Shown: positions 25,390-37,078 of the stretch, piece by piece
Numbering within the stretch: position 1 is the first letter of the stretch
Layout: every line of letters starts with the position of its first letter
NCBI GenBank assembly: GCA_050084985.1
Contig: JBITNC010000001.1
Span: forward strand, 107,322,001-107,386,000
Length of the DNA: 64,000 nucleotides
Origin: Nageia nagi
Lineage: Eukaryota; Pinophyta
Direction of reading: 5' to 3'
Made by a program: the position numbers and the translations under genes
The notes under the pieces: model-generated
The model's input: only the letters and a program-made list of their open reading frames with translations
Databases searched by the model: none
What the model was told of the DNA's origin: nothing

Positions 25390-25403
25390 TACTTTGATAC
25401 CAA
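25390..25403 (-). promoter_or_regulatory. Primer-binding site of gypsy-2
   Basis: Minus strand reads TTGGTATCAAAG immediately after the LTR end CATGACA. It is complementary to the 3' end of initiator Met tRNA (usual TGGTATCAGAG) with one mismatch. Confidence 0.85.
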
Positions 25404-25882
25404 TGTCATGCATCCAACAATTCTTGATAGAATTTTCACCTATTACTGACATCTAAAATCCTAAAATTTTAGATCTAATTTTTTATTATTATTTTAAATA
25501 CTAGAATGATCTAGGAATGGACTAGGTGATCCACATGAGCTTGTCAACACTGCTAGCTAGTCAACACCCATATGACAAGATGGGCTAAATTTTGGATTAA
25601 CCAAACTGGATCAAACTTTTTCTAGTGTTCACTCCACAATGCTCATCCCATTGAGGAGACTCCTCATATGTAACTCCACCATTTCTACTTCACAAAAATG
25701 TGTAACAAATTTTTTGGATATGATGTAGTGGTTTCTTACTTGGGATCCATAACACCTAAGAGAAGGTACATCCACTAGGTTACACATCCTCCCTTGATGA
25801 TAAGCCTCTGACTCACAAAAGTAGATAGTTTTTCCTAGGAAAACTTCCTTATGAGAGGGTAAACATCATCACCTATTGAATA

Positions 25883-26360
25883 TGTTAGAATTTGTAATGA
25901 AATATTGTGAATATCTAAACTCCTTGTAAATTCAATTAATCACTTAAGGATATGTAGATACCTTAAGGGATTAATTGAATTCTTTATTATGTGTGGACTT
26001 TGACCTTACCATGGGGTTAGTTGGTAGGTTAAAGTTAGGTCATACATTTATTGTAACCCTAACCTTACCCTTGGGTTAAAGGGAGGTTAGGGAGGTGCTC
26101 TCAAGCTATAAATAGAGGGCCTCTCCTCTTGTAACATAACTAAGTTTTTGGAGTAAGATTACTCTACTAGTTTGTGTAGGAGGGGAAGAGAATTGTAGTA
26201 AGAGGTGCATAGATTGAGAATTGAGAACTAGTTGTGGATGTACTCCCAAGCAGGGAGGAACCACATTATATTTGTGTTATCTTGTGTGAATGGTGTTATG
26301 TTGAATGATTGAGTTTCCTAGTCTTGGACCTTGAGAATTAGAGTAGGTCTAATTCCTTCA
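25883..26360 (+). repeat. 5' LTR of the Copia element
   Basis: 478 bp, TGTTAGAATT...CTAATTCCTTCA. Contains the TATA box at 26107-26114 and the inverted pair TTAATCACTTAAGG / CCTTAAGGGATTAA near 25945-25975. Confidence 0.95.
26107..26114 (+). promoter_or_regulatory. TATA box of the Copia LTR
   Basis: TATAAATA followed by GAGGGCC, about 225 bp into the LTR. The same sequence is present in the 3' LTR. Confidence 0.7.
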
Positions 26361-26362
26361 AT

Positions 26363-26374
26363 TGGTATCAGAGC
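26363..26374 (+). promoter_or_regulatory. Primer-binding site of the Copia element
   Basis: TGGTATCAGAGC, an exact match to the site complementary to initiator Met tRNA used by plant Copia elements, two bases after the LTR. Confidence 0.9.
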
Positions 26375-29300
26375 TTGGTGTGGAAGCTCTTCTTCTTGGT
26401 GTGGAAGCTCTTATTCCTTCAATTTTAAGGTCTTGGTGAGGTAAATTCAAGATAAGGTATAACCTCCTTCATATAATCTCCTTAATTTTTTATTTTTGGC
26501 TTATGTCACTAATGATACTAACATATCTTGAGTTATGTGTTAATTTATTTTGCAAAAAAAAAATGGCTAAAAAAAAATAGAAATATAATGCTTTTAATTA
26601 TACTAACCTCTAGTGACCATGATGTTTTGAGATTAGTATATAAAAATTGCAATATTTCTTTATGCCATTTATTGTTGAATTAAGAGGCAGCTCTCAATTT
26701 ATACTTTTATTCAAAGTTTGAAATTTTTTTTTATTGTTGAGAGTAATATTTTTTTTTATATACATATTAAAAAAAAAGGTGGAATATTTTTTACAAAGTT
26801 TAATAAACATTTTTAATAATGTGGAGGAACACAAAATGCCTCGTTGAAATGCAGACTTATGGACTGCAATGGTCAGAGGATATGCACAAAATTGATACAT
26901 TGAAAGGGTCTATGAATTGTTTTTGACAAAAATGCCTCGCAAAAATGCAGTCTTATGAACTGCAATGGTCACCCTTGCCACCACCATAGCCCTCTACATG
27001 CACCTTCTCATGGACCCTTCTGTGAGACTACTTTCCATAATTTTTTTGAGGAGAGGTGGTTTAAGCAGCGTAGTGACCACTCATCTCTCACCCTTGTACT
27101 TCCTTCTCCATCGTGCATAGCTTCTTTGCATCTGCTCCTCCCACCTATGGTTGGCATCTCCCTACTCTTCTCCTTCCTTTATTTTGTTTGGCCCTCTCTG
27201 GCCCTCACGGTTGCACTATGCCAACCATCTCTCCTCTTTATGAACTGGATCTGCTATGACTACAATGAACCAAAGGGTCCATGACATTTGGGAACTTCCT
27301 TATCTACCTATGTGCACCCAGACCATGATATCGATTGGTGCTGATGTGCAGTGTGATCCACTCTCATGCAAATGGGAAGGAAGATTTGAGTGGTGGCTTA
27401 TTGCTTGATGGTCTAGGTAAATGACAATGATAGAAATATCATCATGATAATTCCTCCATACACCTCTCTCCAATTTCTAAAGCTCTAACCAACTATTTAG
27501 CTATTCTTTGCATTAAGGTTAAGTAGATATAAATGATAGTTGTTGCAAGAATGTTGAAGATAGAAAATGAGCAGGAAACTAGTGTAAGAAAACCATCGCA
27601 CATACTCCACATGTCTGCTTCATGAGCTTGTGCTGCACCTTCTCTCACCTTCTCTCATGACCTCTACACTCTCTTCTTAGCCCTACTACCAGCCTCTACC
27701 TTGTTGTCAACCTCTACCTCTCGGATTCGCAATGCAACAAAACTGGTAGCGAAACCTTCTCTCACCTTCGTGGCCCTCTGCCTATGCCACCATCACCTCC
27801 CTTCTACTCACGTGGCCTTTCCAATTTTTTCTTTTCAAACATAGTTGTTGAGCATTAATTTTTTGTTGACTAAATGCACTTCCAAAAGCAACATATGCTC
27901 TTCTTGGTAGAAGAAAAAGAGAGGGCATCATCTTTTTAAGTACAAACATGCATTTAATTTTTTTTTACCAACTAAGGAGGGAGTTTGATTTTTTATATCC
28001 TTGTTTAATTACTCCCAAGAGGCAACGTATACTCCTTCTTGGTAAGGGAAGGGTAGCCATCACTATTTTACCTAAAGCATTTATTTTGTTTGACTTGGAG
28101 TAATTTTTTGTTTACTTGGAATGCTTTGGTAAAAGTAGCATTAAATATGCATGTAGTAGGGGTATGGGTCTCCTCTTTCTCCATTTAATTCTTGGAGACT
28201 TGGAAAGTAGTGAATATTCTAAACTTTGCTTAGAATAATTTTTAATATTGCATTTACTAAGGTGCACATGCAATTTCTAGAATGTCAATCTCTTAGCATT
28301 TTTTTTCTCTAAGTATGGTAATTTACTTAGGCAAAACATTTTCTAGTAAAAATTTGCTAATGTAATCTAAGTATGCTATTTTTTTTAAGTAAACAAGGGA
28401 AATTTACTTAAAATGCATACTTAAAAGACATTTTTAGCATACAAGTTTTTCAGGGATAAAACTTTAAGTGAAAAGGGGGGAATTTGTATAATTTTTACTT
28501 AAAACTTTATCTAGATCTTGCATGCTAAACTTGTAATGCATGCCTCTTAATCTGTTTGAGGAATAAAGCATGCTTAGTACTTAAAATTTTTAAGTTAAAT
28601 AATACATGATGCATGTTTATTACTTAATTTTTAAGTCATAGAATAATGCATGTTTAAGTTATGGATTAGTGCTAAGTAGAACTTAGCCTTTTTTTAAATT
28701 CATTAAAGTGTTTGAATGAATTTATGAACTTGAGCAAAGTATGCAAAATGTAAAATGTCCTTTAGGGGTTAGTACAAAACCCATTGGACTCTTAAGGTTT
28801 CAAGTTCTTGTGGATGATGTATTTTTTACTTTACTTTATATTTTTGCATATTTGCTTTATACTTGCAAAATGCAAAATATTGAAAGTAACCCCTAAAATG
28901 AACACATCCGCACATACTTTTCCACAACATGACTTGTTTGGGGAGCCATGAGGGGAGGACAGGGCAGACTAGAGCCCTTTTAGTCCAAAGAGCCAAGTGG
29001 TGGTAAGTCCATCTTAATTGCCCCTAAGACCTCTATTTGATTAGACATAACTCTATTAGGTGGACAGGCATGTGTGTAGTGATACCACATGTCTACACGT
29101 CCATTCAGGGATTATCCTGATAACCTAGAAGGAAAATTGAAAACCTTAAACAACATAATTAAAATGACTAGTCCAAGATACGTCAGATCCTTGGAAAATA
29201 GTTGATACTTCTCCTTGTGAGAGTATATTACTAACCAAGGTGAATTGGTTGAGGACTGGTAGTACCTAGGCTCCACCTTGCGGGCATCCAGGTGAAGGCC

Positions 29301-29454
29301 TAATTCTATACAAGAAAAAAACCCCAACTTTATCCATCTACAGATCTTGGTTTATAAGTTTGCACATGTGGGACATGTTTACTTATGTTTGATTTGTATA
29401 GATGGTAAATTGTAAAAATTTTCATTCTTATTGCATATTTACTTTTATGTAGCA
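26375..29454 (+). other. Long 5' leader of the Copia element
   Basis: 3.1 kb between primer-binding site and gag, far longer than usual. It holds a PPR-like fragment (26832-26973) and a pyrimidine-rich, GC-richer segment (about 26960-27830) with a 109-codon open frame of no recognised family at 26955-27284. The rest (27830-29454) is AT-rich with no gene seen. Confidence 0.6.
26832..26973 (+). pseudogene. PPR gene fragment in the Copia leader
   Basis: One frame reads, with stops, KMPR, WTAMVRGYAQN, YIERVYELF, then KMPRKNAV and TAMV. This is the end of one pentatricopeptide repeat, a complete one and the start of the next (family pattern F-D-x-M-P-x-R-N-x-V-S-W-x-A-M-I-x-G-Y-A-Q-N-G). PPR proteins bind organelle RNA. 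Stops at three conserved positions show it is dead. Confidence 0.65.
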
Positions 29455-30333
29455 ATGGTTGAAACCTTCATACCTAAGCATATACTTGACGGTTCCAACT
29501 TCGGCATATGGGAACCTCGTATGAAAGCTGAGTTACAAGCAAGGAAGCTATGGTAGATATTTAATGAAGACATGGTCACTCCTATAGATGAGAAGGCTCT
29601 TGAAATCTACAACTCAAAGAATGAGTTAGCAACTTCAATGATCTATCATGCAGTTTCAGATGCCATCCATCTCATGATCTCTTCTTCAACATCAGCAAAG
29701 GAAGCTTGGGATAGGCTGAAGAAAATTTACCTTGGGTCAAAATTTTCAAGGAGGTTCACTATTCTACAAAAGTTGTTGCAATATTGTCAAGGTGAAGATG
29801 AAAGTGCTTCTATTTACTTGAATAAAATCATTGACCTCAAGACACAATTGGTTGGCTGTGGGTGCAACTGGATCAATGATGAGTTCATGGTCTTCATTAT
29901 TCTTCAAAGCCTTTCTACAAAGTTCAGTAACTTTGTCACGGTTATGGAAACTAGGCTCGATGATGAAGAAGATGTCATCTCTCTTGATAACCTTTCTAGA
30001 CTCCTTCTGAAGCATGAGGAAACTTTGAATAAGAAAATGTTGAACCTTTCTCCAAAGGATAATAGCATTGCTCTATGAGCAACCAAAACTCCTTTCAAGA
30101 AGAAGTTCAAACATTATAAATTCAAAGATAACAAATCCTCATCTACCTTCAGGAAGTATGAGAAAAAGGGCAACAATAATGGCAACTTCATGCAAAGGAA
30201 TGACAAAGCTGGATCAAGCAATCCAACACCTTAGGAAAAGTTTGATGGAAATTGTAACTTTTGTGGCATCTTTGGTCACAAAGAGTATGCTTGTAAAAAG
30301 AAATTTGCTCAAAAAGGCAAGAGAAATGCAAAT
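29455..30333 (+). pseudogene. gag of the Copia element
   Basis: Start at 29455 (MVETFIPKHILDGSNFGIWE), the usual opening of Copia gag (UBN2/DUF4219 type). Stops at 29554, 30076 and 30232 break it. The central domain has LMISSSTSAKEAWDRLKKIY and LQKLLQYCQGEDESASIYL. The zinc knuckle at 30253-30294 is intact (CNFCGIFGHKEYAC, spacing 2-4-4). The frame continues straight into protease, as in single-polyprotein Copia elements. Confidence 0.85.
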
Positions 30334-30780
30334 GTGAAAAATTTCAATCATAAAAAGAAGAACAAGCATGTTGGTACTGTTGCCTACTACTCAATGACTC
30401 AAACTATTTCAAATGATTGGATTGTTGATTCAGGATGCACTAATCACATGTGTTATGAAAAAGATAAGTTTGAAAACTTTCATAAGTACAAGAAGGATGC
30501 AGTTGTGATAGGTGATAATTCAGTCCTTGATGTTCAAGGAATAGGGAGTGTGAAGATTCATGGAAAGGTTCTTGATAATGTCTTTTATGTGCCTAAACTA
30601 AGGATGAATCTTATCTCTATAATTCAGATTACAAGGAAAGGATACTCATTTGAGTTTACCTCACACTCTTGGTGTGTTAAGAGAGGAATTGCCACCTTGA
30701 TGAAAGGATCAGTAAAGGATGACATTTATATTGTAGATCAAGTTCCTTCAAAGTTGTGTCTTGCTACAAATGTTTGTTCA
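30334..30780 (+). pseudogene. Protease of the Copia element
   Basis: Same frame as gag. The active site is intact as Asp-Ser-Gly at 30427-30435 (WIVDSGCTNHMC). The flap and later block (GIGSVKIHGKVLDNVFYVP, LRMNLISI) are well preserved. Confidence 0.85.
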
Positions 30781-31760
30781 AAGGGTAATCTTTGGCATCA
30801 ACGATTAGGGCACCTTAACCATAAGAGTATTCAAGATATGAAAAATCAAGAACTTGCAGAAGGTTTACCTAATATTTCACCCATAATTGGTCTCTATGAA
30901 AGATGCATTCTAGGAAAGATGAATAGGCAAAAGTTTAAAAAAGATAAGGCAACTCTAGCTACTCATCCTCTTCAGCTTGTGCATTCAGATTTGATGGGTC
31001 CATTTCAAACTAAGTCTCTAGGGGGAGCTTCTTATGTTCTAACCTTCATTGATGACTTCAGTAGGATGACATTTGGTTATCTACTTGAGCACAAGGATCA
31101 AATTTTGATAAGTTTAAAGACTTCAAGGCACTTGTTGAAAATCAAATTGATTTTAAGATTAAGATGCTGAGATCTGATAATGGGGGTGAGTATAATAGCA
31201 ATGAGTTTAATGATTATTGTGTTAAACATGGGATCAAGCGGCAATTCACAATCCCTTACACCCCTCAACAAAATGGAGTTGCTGAAAGGAAGAATCAAAC
31301 CATTATGGAAATGGCAAGGTGCATGTTGGGTAACCTTCCTAGTTTCTTATGGGGTGAAGTTGTTCACATTACTATACACACCCTAAATAGGTGTCCTACT
31401 AAAGTAGTTGAAGGTAAAACTCTATATGAAGCATAGACAGGAAAGAAACCTAACATCTCACACTTTAGGGTCTTCATTTGTGATGCATTTGCCTTCATTA
31501 CCTTAGATAAAAGAAAGAAGTTGGATAAAAGATCAGAAAAATGCATCTTTGTGGGGTATGATAATCAGCATAGAGGTTACAGGCTCTACTCCTCATCCCA
31601 TAAAATAGTCTTTATTTCTAGGGATGTTAAGTTCAATGAACTTCCTAAGGATACAACTTCTCATGCTGAGGTGTCTGATTTAGATGATTCTTTTCCTGCA
31701 CCTAACTGGTTGGATGATCATGTAAGGAAGTCACCACAAGAGCAAAATTCTCCAGCTTAG
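30781..31760 (+). pseudogene. Integrase of the Copia element
   Basis: Zinc-binding domain LWHQRLGHLNHKSI, then LYERCILGK where the usual pair of Cys has its first residue as Tyr (TAT for TGT). Core residues: Asp at 30988 (HSDLMGPF), Asp at 31176 (LRSDNGGEY), Glu at 31284 (NGVAERKN). One base is missing near 31105, so the frame changes between the first and second Asp. Stop at 31434 stands for the Trp of EAWTGKKP; another stop lies at 31758. The C-terminal part (KCIFVGYDNQHRGYRLY) is typical. Confidence 0.85.
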
Positions 31761-32740
31761 AGAATTACAAGAAGTATGACCTTGAATAAATCTTTATTTG
31801 CCAAAATTGATAATACGAATGAGCCATCAACCTTCAAAGAAGCTTCTAAGCAAGAGTGTTGGATGGAAGCTATGAAAGTTGAGTATGAGGTGCTCATGAA
31901 AAATGAAACTTGGGATTTGGTTCCTTATCCCAATGAGAAAAATATGATTGGAAATAAATGGATATACAAGGTCAAGTACAATTCTGATGGAGATATTGAA
32001 AAATATAAAGCAAGGTTAGTGGCCAAAGGATTCACTCAGAAATATGGTATTGATTATGAGGAAACCTTTGCTCCTCTGGCCAAGATGCCTACTATCAGGA
32101 TAATCCTTACTCTTTCTATAGCTCAAGGATGGAAAGTTTTTCAACTTGATGTCAAGAGTGCATTTCTCAATGGTGACTTGGATGTAGAAATCTACATGAA
32201 TCAACCAGAAGGATTTATTCCAGAAGGAAAAGAGTCTCTTATGTGCAAGCTAAAGAAGTCTTTGTATGGACTTAAGTAAGCACCTAGAGCATGGTACAAG
32301 AAAATTTCAAGATTCTTTGCAGATATTGGCTTTTCTAAGTGCTTCTCTGACTCAGATCTTTATGTACTCAATCAAGGAAAATATGTGGTCTTAATTCTCC
32401 TTTATGTGGATGATCTTCTCATAACTAGCAATAATATTGAAATCATACAAGAGTGCATATCCAAACTGAAGGCAACATTTGAAATGACTAATCTAGGTCT
32501 ATTGCATTACTATCTTGGGATGCAAGTATACCAACACAAAGATTCTACTTATCTTAGTCAATCTAAGTATATATCAGACATCTTGCAAAAGTTTGGAATG
32601 GAGGAGTGTAGATATGGTATAATACCTATTTCTCTTGGAATCATTGTATCTCTAAGCTCAGATTCTCAGTTGGCTGATGCTACATGCTTATAGGCAATTG
32701 ACCTGATATTGCCTTTGCAGTGAATCTGATGGCATGATTC
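31761..32740 (+). pseudogene. Reverse transcriptase of the Copia element
   Basis: Blocks WMEAMKVEYEVLMKNETWDLV, KWIYKVKYNSDGDIEKYKAR, AFLNGDLDVEIYMNQPEGF, and the catalytic YVDD at 32403-32414. A stop at 32277 replaces the Gln of LKQAPRAWY (CAA to TAA). A short stretch after ADAT (about 32680-32700), where the family has SLIYLTATR, is missing and the frame changes there. Confidence 0.9.
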
Positions 32741-33337
32741 ATGCAAAAACCATATGTTGAACACCTCAATGCTGTTAAGCAAATCTTGAGGTATGTGGTA
32801 GGGATAAAGGATCTTGCTCTTAAGTATTCCAAAGTGCTCTCGATTGTTCTCTCTAGGTTCTTAGATTTTGATTATGGGGGAGATAAAGATGATAGAAAAT
32901 CAACCTCTGCATATGTGTTTAGCATTGGTTCAGGTGCTATCTCTTAGGCTTACAAGAAGCAACCTACTGTGACTCTTTCTACCACCAAAGTTGAATATCA
33001 AGCCATGTCTGTTGCCACCCAAGAAGCTATTTGGCTGAGGCATATTTTGAACAAAATTAGGTATAAGCAAAATAGACCATCTCTTATTTCTTCAGACAAT
33101 CAATCAGCTATCTCTTTGGCTAAGAATCCTATGTTCCATCAGAGAACCAAACATGTGGAAATCCAAGCCCATTTTATCAGGGAGAAGGTTCCAGATGACA
33201 TCATACACTTAGAGTATTGTCCATCTATTGAAAAATTTGCTAATTTATTCACCAAGCCCCTTCCTAAAGCTCAGTTCAGCAAGCTTAGGGATTCTCTCGG
33301 GTTGGTGAAGTTGCCCTCAAGGGGGAGTGAAGTTTGA
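32741..33337 (+). pseudogene. RNase H of the Copia element
   Basis: Begins with MQKPYVEHLNAVKQILRYV and contains DFDYGGDKDDRKSTSAYVF, KVEYQAMSVATQEAIWL, DNQSAISLAKNPMFHQRTKHVEI and LFTKPLPKAQF. A stop at 32945 stands where the family has Trp (ISWAYKKQ). The natural end of the polyprotein is at 33335-33337. Confidence 0.85.
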
Positions 33338-33408
33338 ACTTTTGTTAGTGATGACAACTTCACCTCTAAGAGGCTCTTTTGTTGTTGTATAGTGTGTGTT
33401 GATTGTGA

Positions 33409-33920
33409 TATACCTCCATGGTAAGTTTGCTCTGCGTGACAAACTTGTTGTACATTTTTATACCTCCGTGGTAAGTTTGCTCTACATGACAAACTTGTTG
33501 TATATTTTATACCTCCATGGTAAGTTTGCTCTACGTGACAAACTTGTTATACATTTTATACCTCCGTGGTAAGTTTGCTCTATGTGACAAACTTGTTGTA
33601 CATTTTTATACCTCCTTGGTAAGTTTGCTCTGCATGACAAACTTGTTGTACATTTTATACCTCCGTGGTAAGTTTGCTCTGTGTGACAAACTTGTACATT
33701 TTTATACCTCCATGGTAAGTTTGCTCTGCGTGACAAACTTGTACATTTTATACCTCTATGGTAAGTTTGCTCTACATGACAAACTTATTGTACAATTTTT
33801 TGAGCATATAATTAATATACCTCCATGGTAAGTTCGCTCTACATGAGAAACATGTTGTACATTTTATACCTCCATGGTAAGTTTGCTCTATGTGAGAAAC
33901 TTGTACAATTTTTATGCTCT
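33409..33920. repeat. Tandem array in the Copia 3' untranslated region, about 50-bp unit, 10 copies
   Basis: Each unit begins ATACCTCCATGGTAAGTTTG and continues with CTCT.CGTGACAAACTTG. Copies start near 33409, 33459, 33509, 33557, 33608, 33657, 33704, 33749, 33818 and 33866. Lengths vary between 45 and 69 bp. Open frames crossing it on both strands are by-products of the repeat. Confidence 0.9.
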
Positions 33921-34382
33921 ATTAATAATCAACACATGTCTATATACAACAGGTGACTATGAGTGATGGCTTGGCATCTTTGTGATGACTTATAGTGCAC
34001 CATTGATCAGTTATTTATAAGATGGCATTATTTGATTCTCTTATTTGAATATATGATGCATCTAACTAATTTTGTTCATGAGTTGCTTGTAGCATGCAGG
34101 ATCTTCTTCAGAAATGCAGGTTACTCATCTTGTGTAAGCAAGCTCATGGAGACTCACATGTTAGCTTAAAGTTGATCAACTACTATGTATAGTGAAACCA
34201 GTTGTGGTTAATGATTGTATTGTAAACCATTTTGTCAAATGGTAATGTAGTGAGTCACATACTAGTTCTCAAAAAGATTCTCAAATATGTAAATGTTCTC
34301 ATCTCCACTTGTATCTCTATGGAGGAGAACTCTCTCTTACTCTCTCTCTTCTCTCTTCTATGCTCTATCCCAATATTGCATT

Positions 34383-34391
34383 AAGGGGGAG
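34383..34391 (+). promoter_or_regulatory. Polypurine tract of the Copia element
   Basis: AAGGGGGAG directly before the TGTTAG start of the 3' LTR. Confidence 0.9.
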
Positions 34392-34869
34392 TGTTAGAAT
34401 TTGTAATGAAATATTGTGAATATCTAAACTCCTTGTAAATTCAATTAATCACTTAAGGATATGTAGATACCTTAAGGGATTAATTGAATTCTTTATTATG
34501 TGTGGACTTTGACCTTACCATGGGGTTAATTGGTAGGTTAAAGTTAGGTCATACATTTATTGTAACCCTAACCTTACCCTTGGGTTAAAGGAAGGTTAGG
34601 GAGGTGCTCTCAAGCTATAAATAGAGGGCCTCTCCTCTTGTAACATAACTAAGCTTTTGGAGTATGATTACTCTACTAGTTTGTGTAGGAGAGGAAGAGA
34701 ATTGTAGTAAGAGGTGCATAGATTGAGAATTGAGAACTAGTTGTGGATGTACTCCCAAGGAGGGAGGAACCACATTATATTTGTGTTATCTTGTGTGAAT
34801 GGTGTTATGTTGAATGATTGAGTTTCCTAGTCTTGGACCTTGAGAATTAGAGTAGGTCTAATTCCTTTA
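34392..34869 (+). repeat. 3' LTR of the Copia element
   Basis: 478 bp, same length as the 5' LTR. It ends CCTTTA where the other ends CCTTCA. Seven substitutions by hand count, five of them transitions, no indels. Confidence 0.95.
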
Positions 34870-37078
34870 GAATAATCATCATTGCCTATGGAATAATTTT
34901 CATACTCATATGTGCTAAACTACAAATAGTATGACTACTTAATTACCCTCACCTACTAGTCATATTTTTATCATTTTCTATCCTCATCTGACACCCTTTT
35001 GAGGATATGAGACACTAGCCTAACCATATCTATCAAGTAGGCTCACCATGGGGTCCAACATCCCCATGCCCATATCTTGGGGAGCCATGGATATTAAAGT
35101 AATACCATCAAGTGGTTTATATAGTCTACTTAATTTTAAGTGAGGTTATAAAATAAAACCACCCATGACCTATCGATCCTAAAATAATTAATCTCCATTC
35201 AATTGTCATATGTAGGAAGATTCAATTCTAATCTTGTTTATGATGTCACACAATATATCTAGGAGTACTACAATTATCCCATACACATGGTACTACATAT
35301 TTAATACTACTTTATAAATTTTCTCATGATAGAGTTTAGTAACATGCCTTGAAATGATACTAAGGTCAACTAATTTTAAAAAGGAAGTGTAGCGCAAAGT
35401 TTTCCTTACTCAAGGTATATTCCTTTTGATTATTTTTTTGCAAGGGAGGTTCAACTAACTAATATTCCACATTGAATTTGTCCAAAAGTTTTCCTTTTCA
35501 CTAATTCAATTCCTTTAGGGTTTCTTCTTAAACCTAGGTTATTTCTAGTTTATTTTCCTCCTTTATTAATTTGACATTACTCATAAAATTCATTATATAT
35601 ATAGGGTTTACCATTGAACCCATCTCTTTAACTTGAAAAACTATTCCTAAGAACATTATTCATCCCAACTGACTCTTAAGTCTTCCCTCTTTCTTTGTTG
35701 ATGGAAAATAACCCTTAGGTAGTTCTCATCTTATCTATATTACACTAATTCTATTTATTCCTATTTTAATCCCTTTAAATACTCAAGGATCTCTAGGATC
35801 GTATAAATTATTTTCAACTTATTTTTAGGGTGTAAAATAAACTCTTTCAACTAATCTTTATTTGGGTTATCTTTATGAGTTTTACTTACCCTAATAATTA
35901 AGTTTCTAACTATAGGTTTTGATACAATTGTACCAAGTTCCATTCTATCATTCATTATAAAAATAATATAAATCCTTAGGTTTTGATTTCATTTTATTTT
36001 ATCCTTTTATTTAGTACTACTAAAACATTCTTCTTGTATTATGAATATTCTTTATATAATGTGAGTTATGTTTTATCTTGAGGCAATTCCAGAGCAATAG
36101 GATTCACACTCATGAAAGATACAAGACTACAATTATCAAGTTAGAGATCACATTCTACTTGTATTTTATGTTTTATATGGAGATACTAGGCCTATATCAC
36201 TAAATTCCTAAGTATCATTTGATAAAAAAAACTTCATTTGTTGCTCTTGAATCCATATTACTTCACATTTCTCATTAACTTCCTTCATATGGAATTATCT
36301 TTGGAATTATTACTTTAGCATTTAATATGCCTTAATAAGAACATACAAAAGAGTAGATCATACCCATTTAATTAAACCTTAGAATATTTCAAGAAGTTTC
36401 CATGAAACTTTCATTCTATAAAAATATTACATGATGATATCAAGTACAAAGAATTAGAGCAACCCTTAGTATTTACAAGAGGGTTCCCATACAATTTTTT
36501 TTTGGTGAATAAATTACATAGTGGATAAATCAAAACTTGTTCTTAAAGAGTTTTCAATGCATCTTTATCTTTTATGTATATCCTCCCATCTTCATCTTCT
36601 GAGCTCCTCTTAAGGACACAAAAGTATTTGTTTGAGTACTAAAAAGGTTAGGAGTTTGAGGATCAAAAAACCTTCTTCTTAATTATGAAAATTATGCAAA
36701 TGTATTTTAACTATATGAAATGTAACTCTTTAAAATTATTATATAGACCTTAGGAGGTTTTAGGTTCATTCTAAGACTACCTTCCTTCCTCAATTGTAGG
36801 TAAATCTTTTAAGATTTAATTGATACTTTTACTTGAAATAAAATCATGCTTAAAAGATTAATTTCTTACCATTACATTTGATTGTAATTTAAGAATGTAT
36901 AAATTTACTATCTATAATAACTTACACTTCCATAAATCTTATTAAATTTTGAGAACTTTCTTTTCTTGCCTTATACTAAATTTTAACAACAAATTTACCT
37001 TACTAAAGTAACATCAATTGTACTATAGTAATAATGATTTAATATGGCATATAAAATAAAATAATTTAATTTAATCTT

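Larger units (their letters stand above)
25883..34869 (+). mobile_element. Ty1/Copia retrotransposon nested in the gypsy-2 LTR
   Basis: 8987 bp with two 478-bp LTRs that differ at 7 positions by hand count (about 98.5% identity). Target duplication GAATA at 25878-25882 and 34870-34874. Primer-binding site and polypurine tract are present. Domain order gag, protease, integrase, RT, RNase H is that of Copia. The internal region has a very long 5' leader (3.1 kb) and a tandem array before the 3' LTR. Coding is broken by about ten stops and two frame changes. Confidence 0.95.

Noticed and set aside
33482-33831. Open frames of 84 and 104 codons on opposite strands
   Set aside because: Both only reflect the tandem array and show no protein character beyond it.
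33409-33920. CRISPR-like look of evenly spaced repeats
   Set aside because: Units are contiguous, without unique spacers, and lie in a plant retrotransposon.
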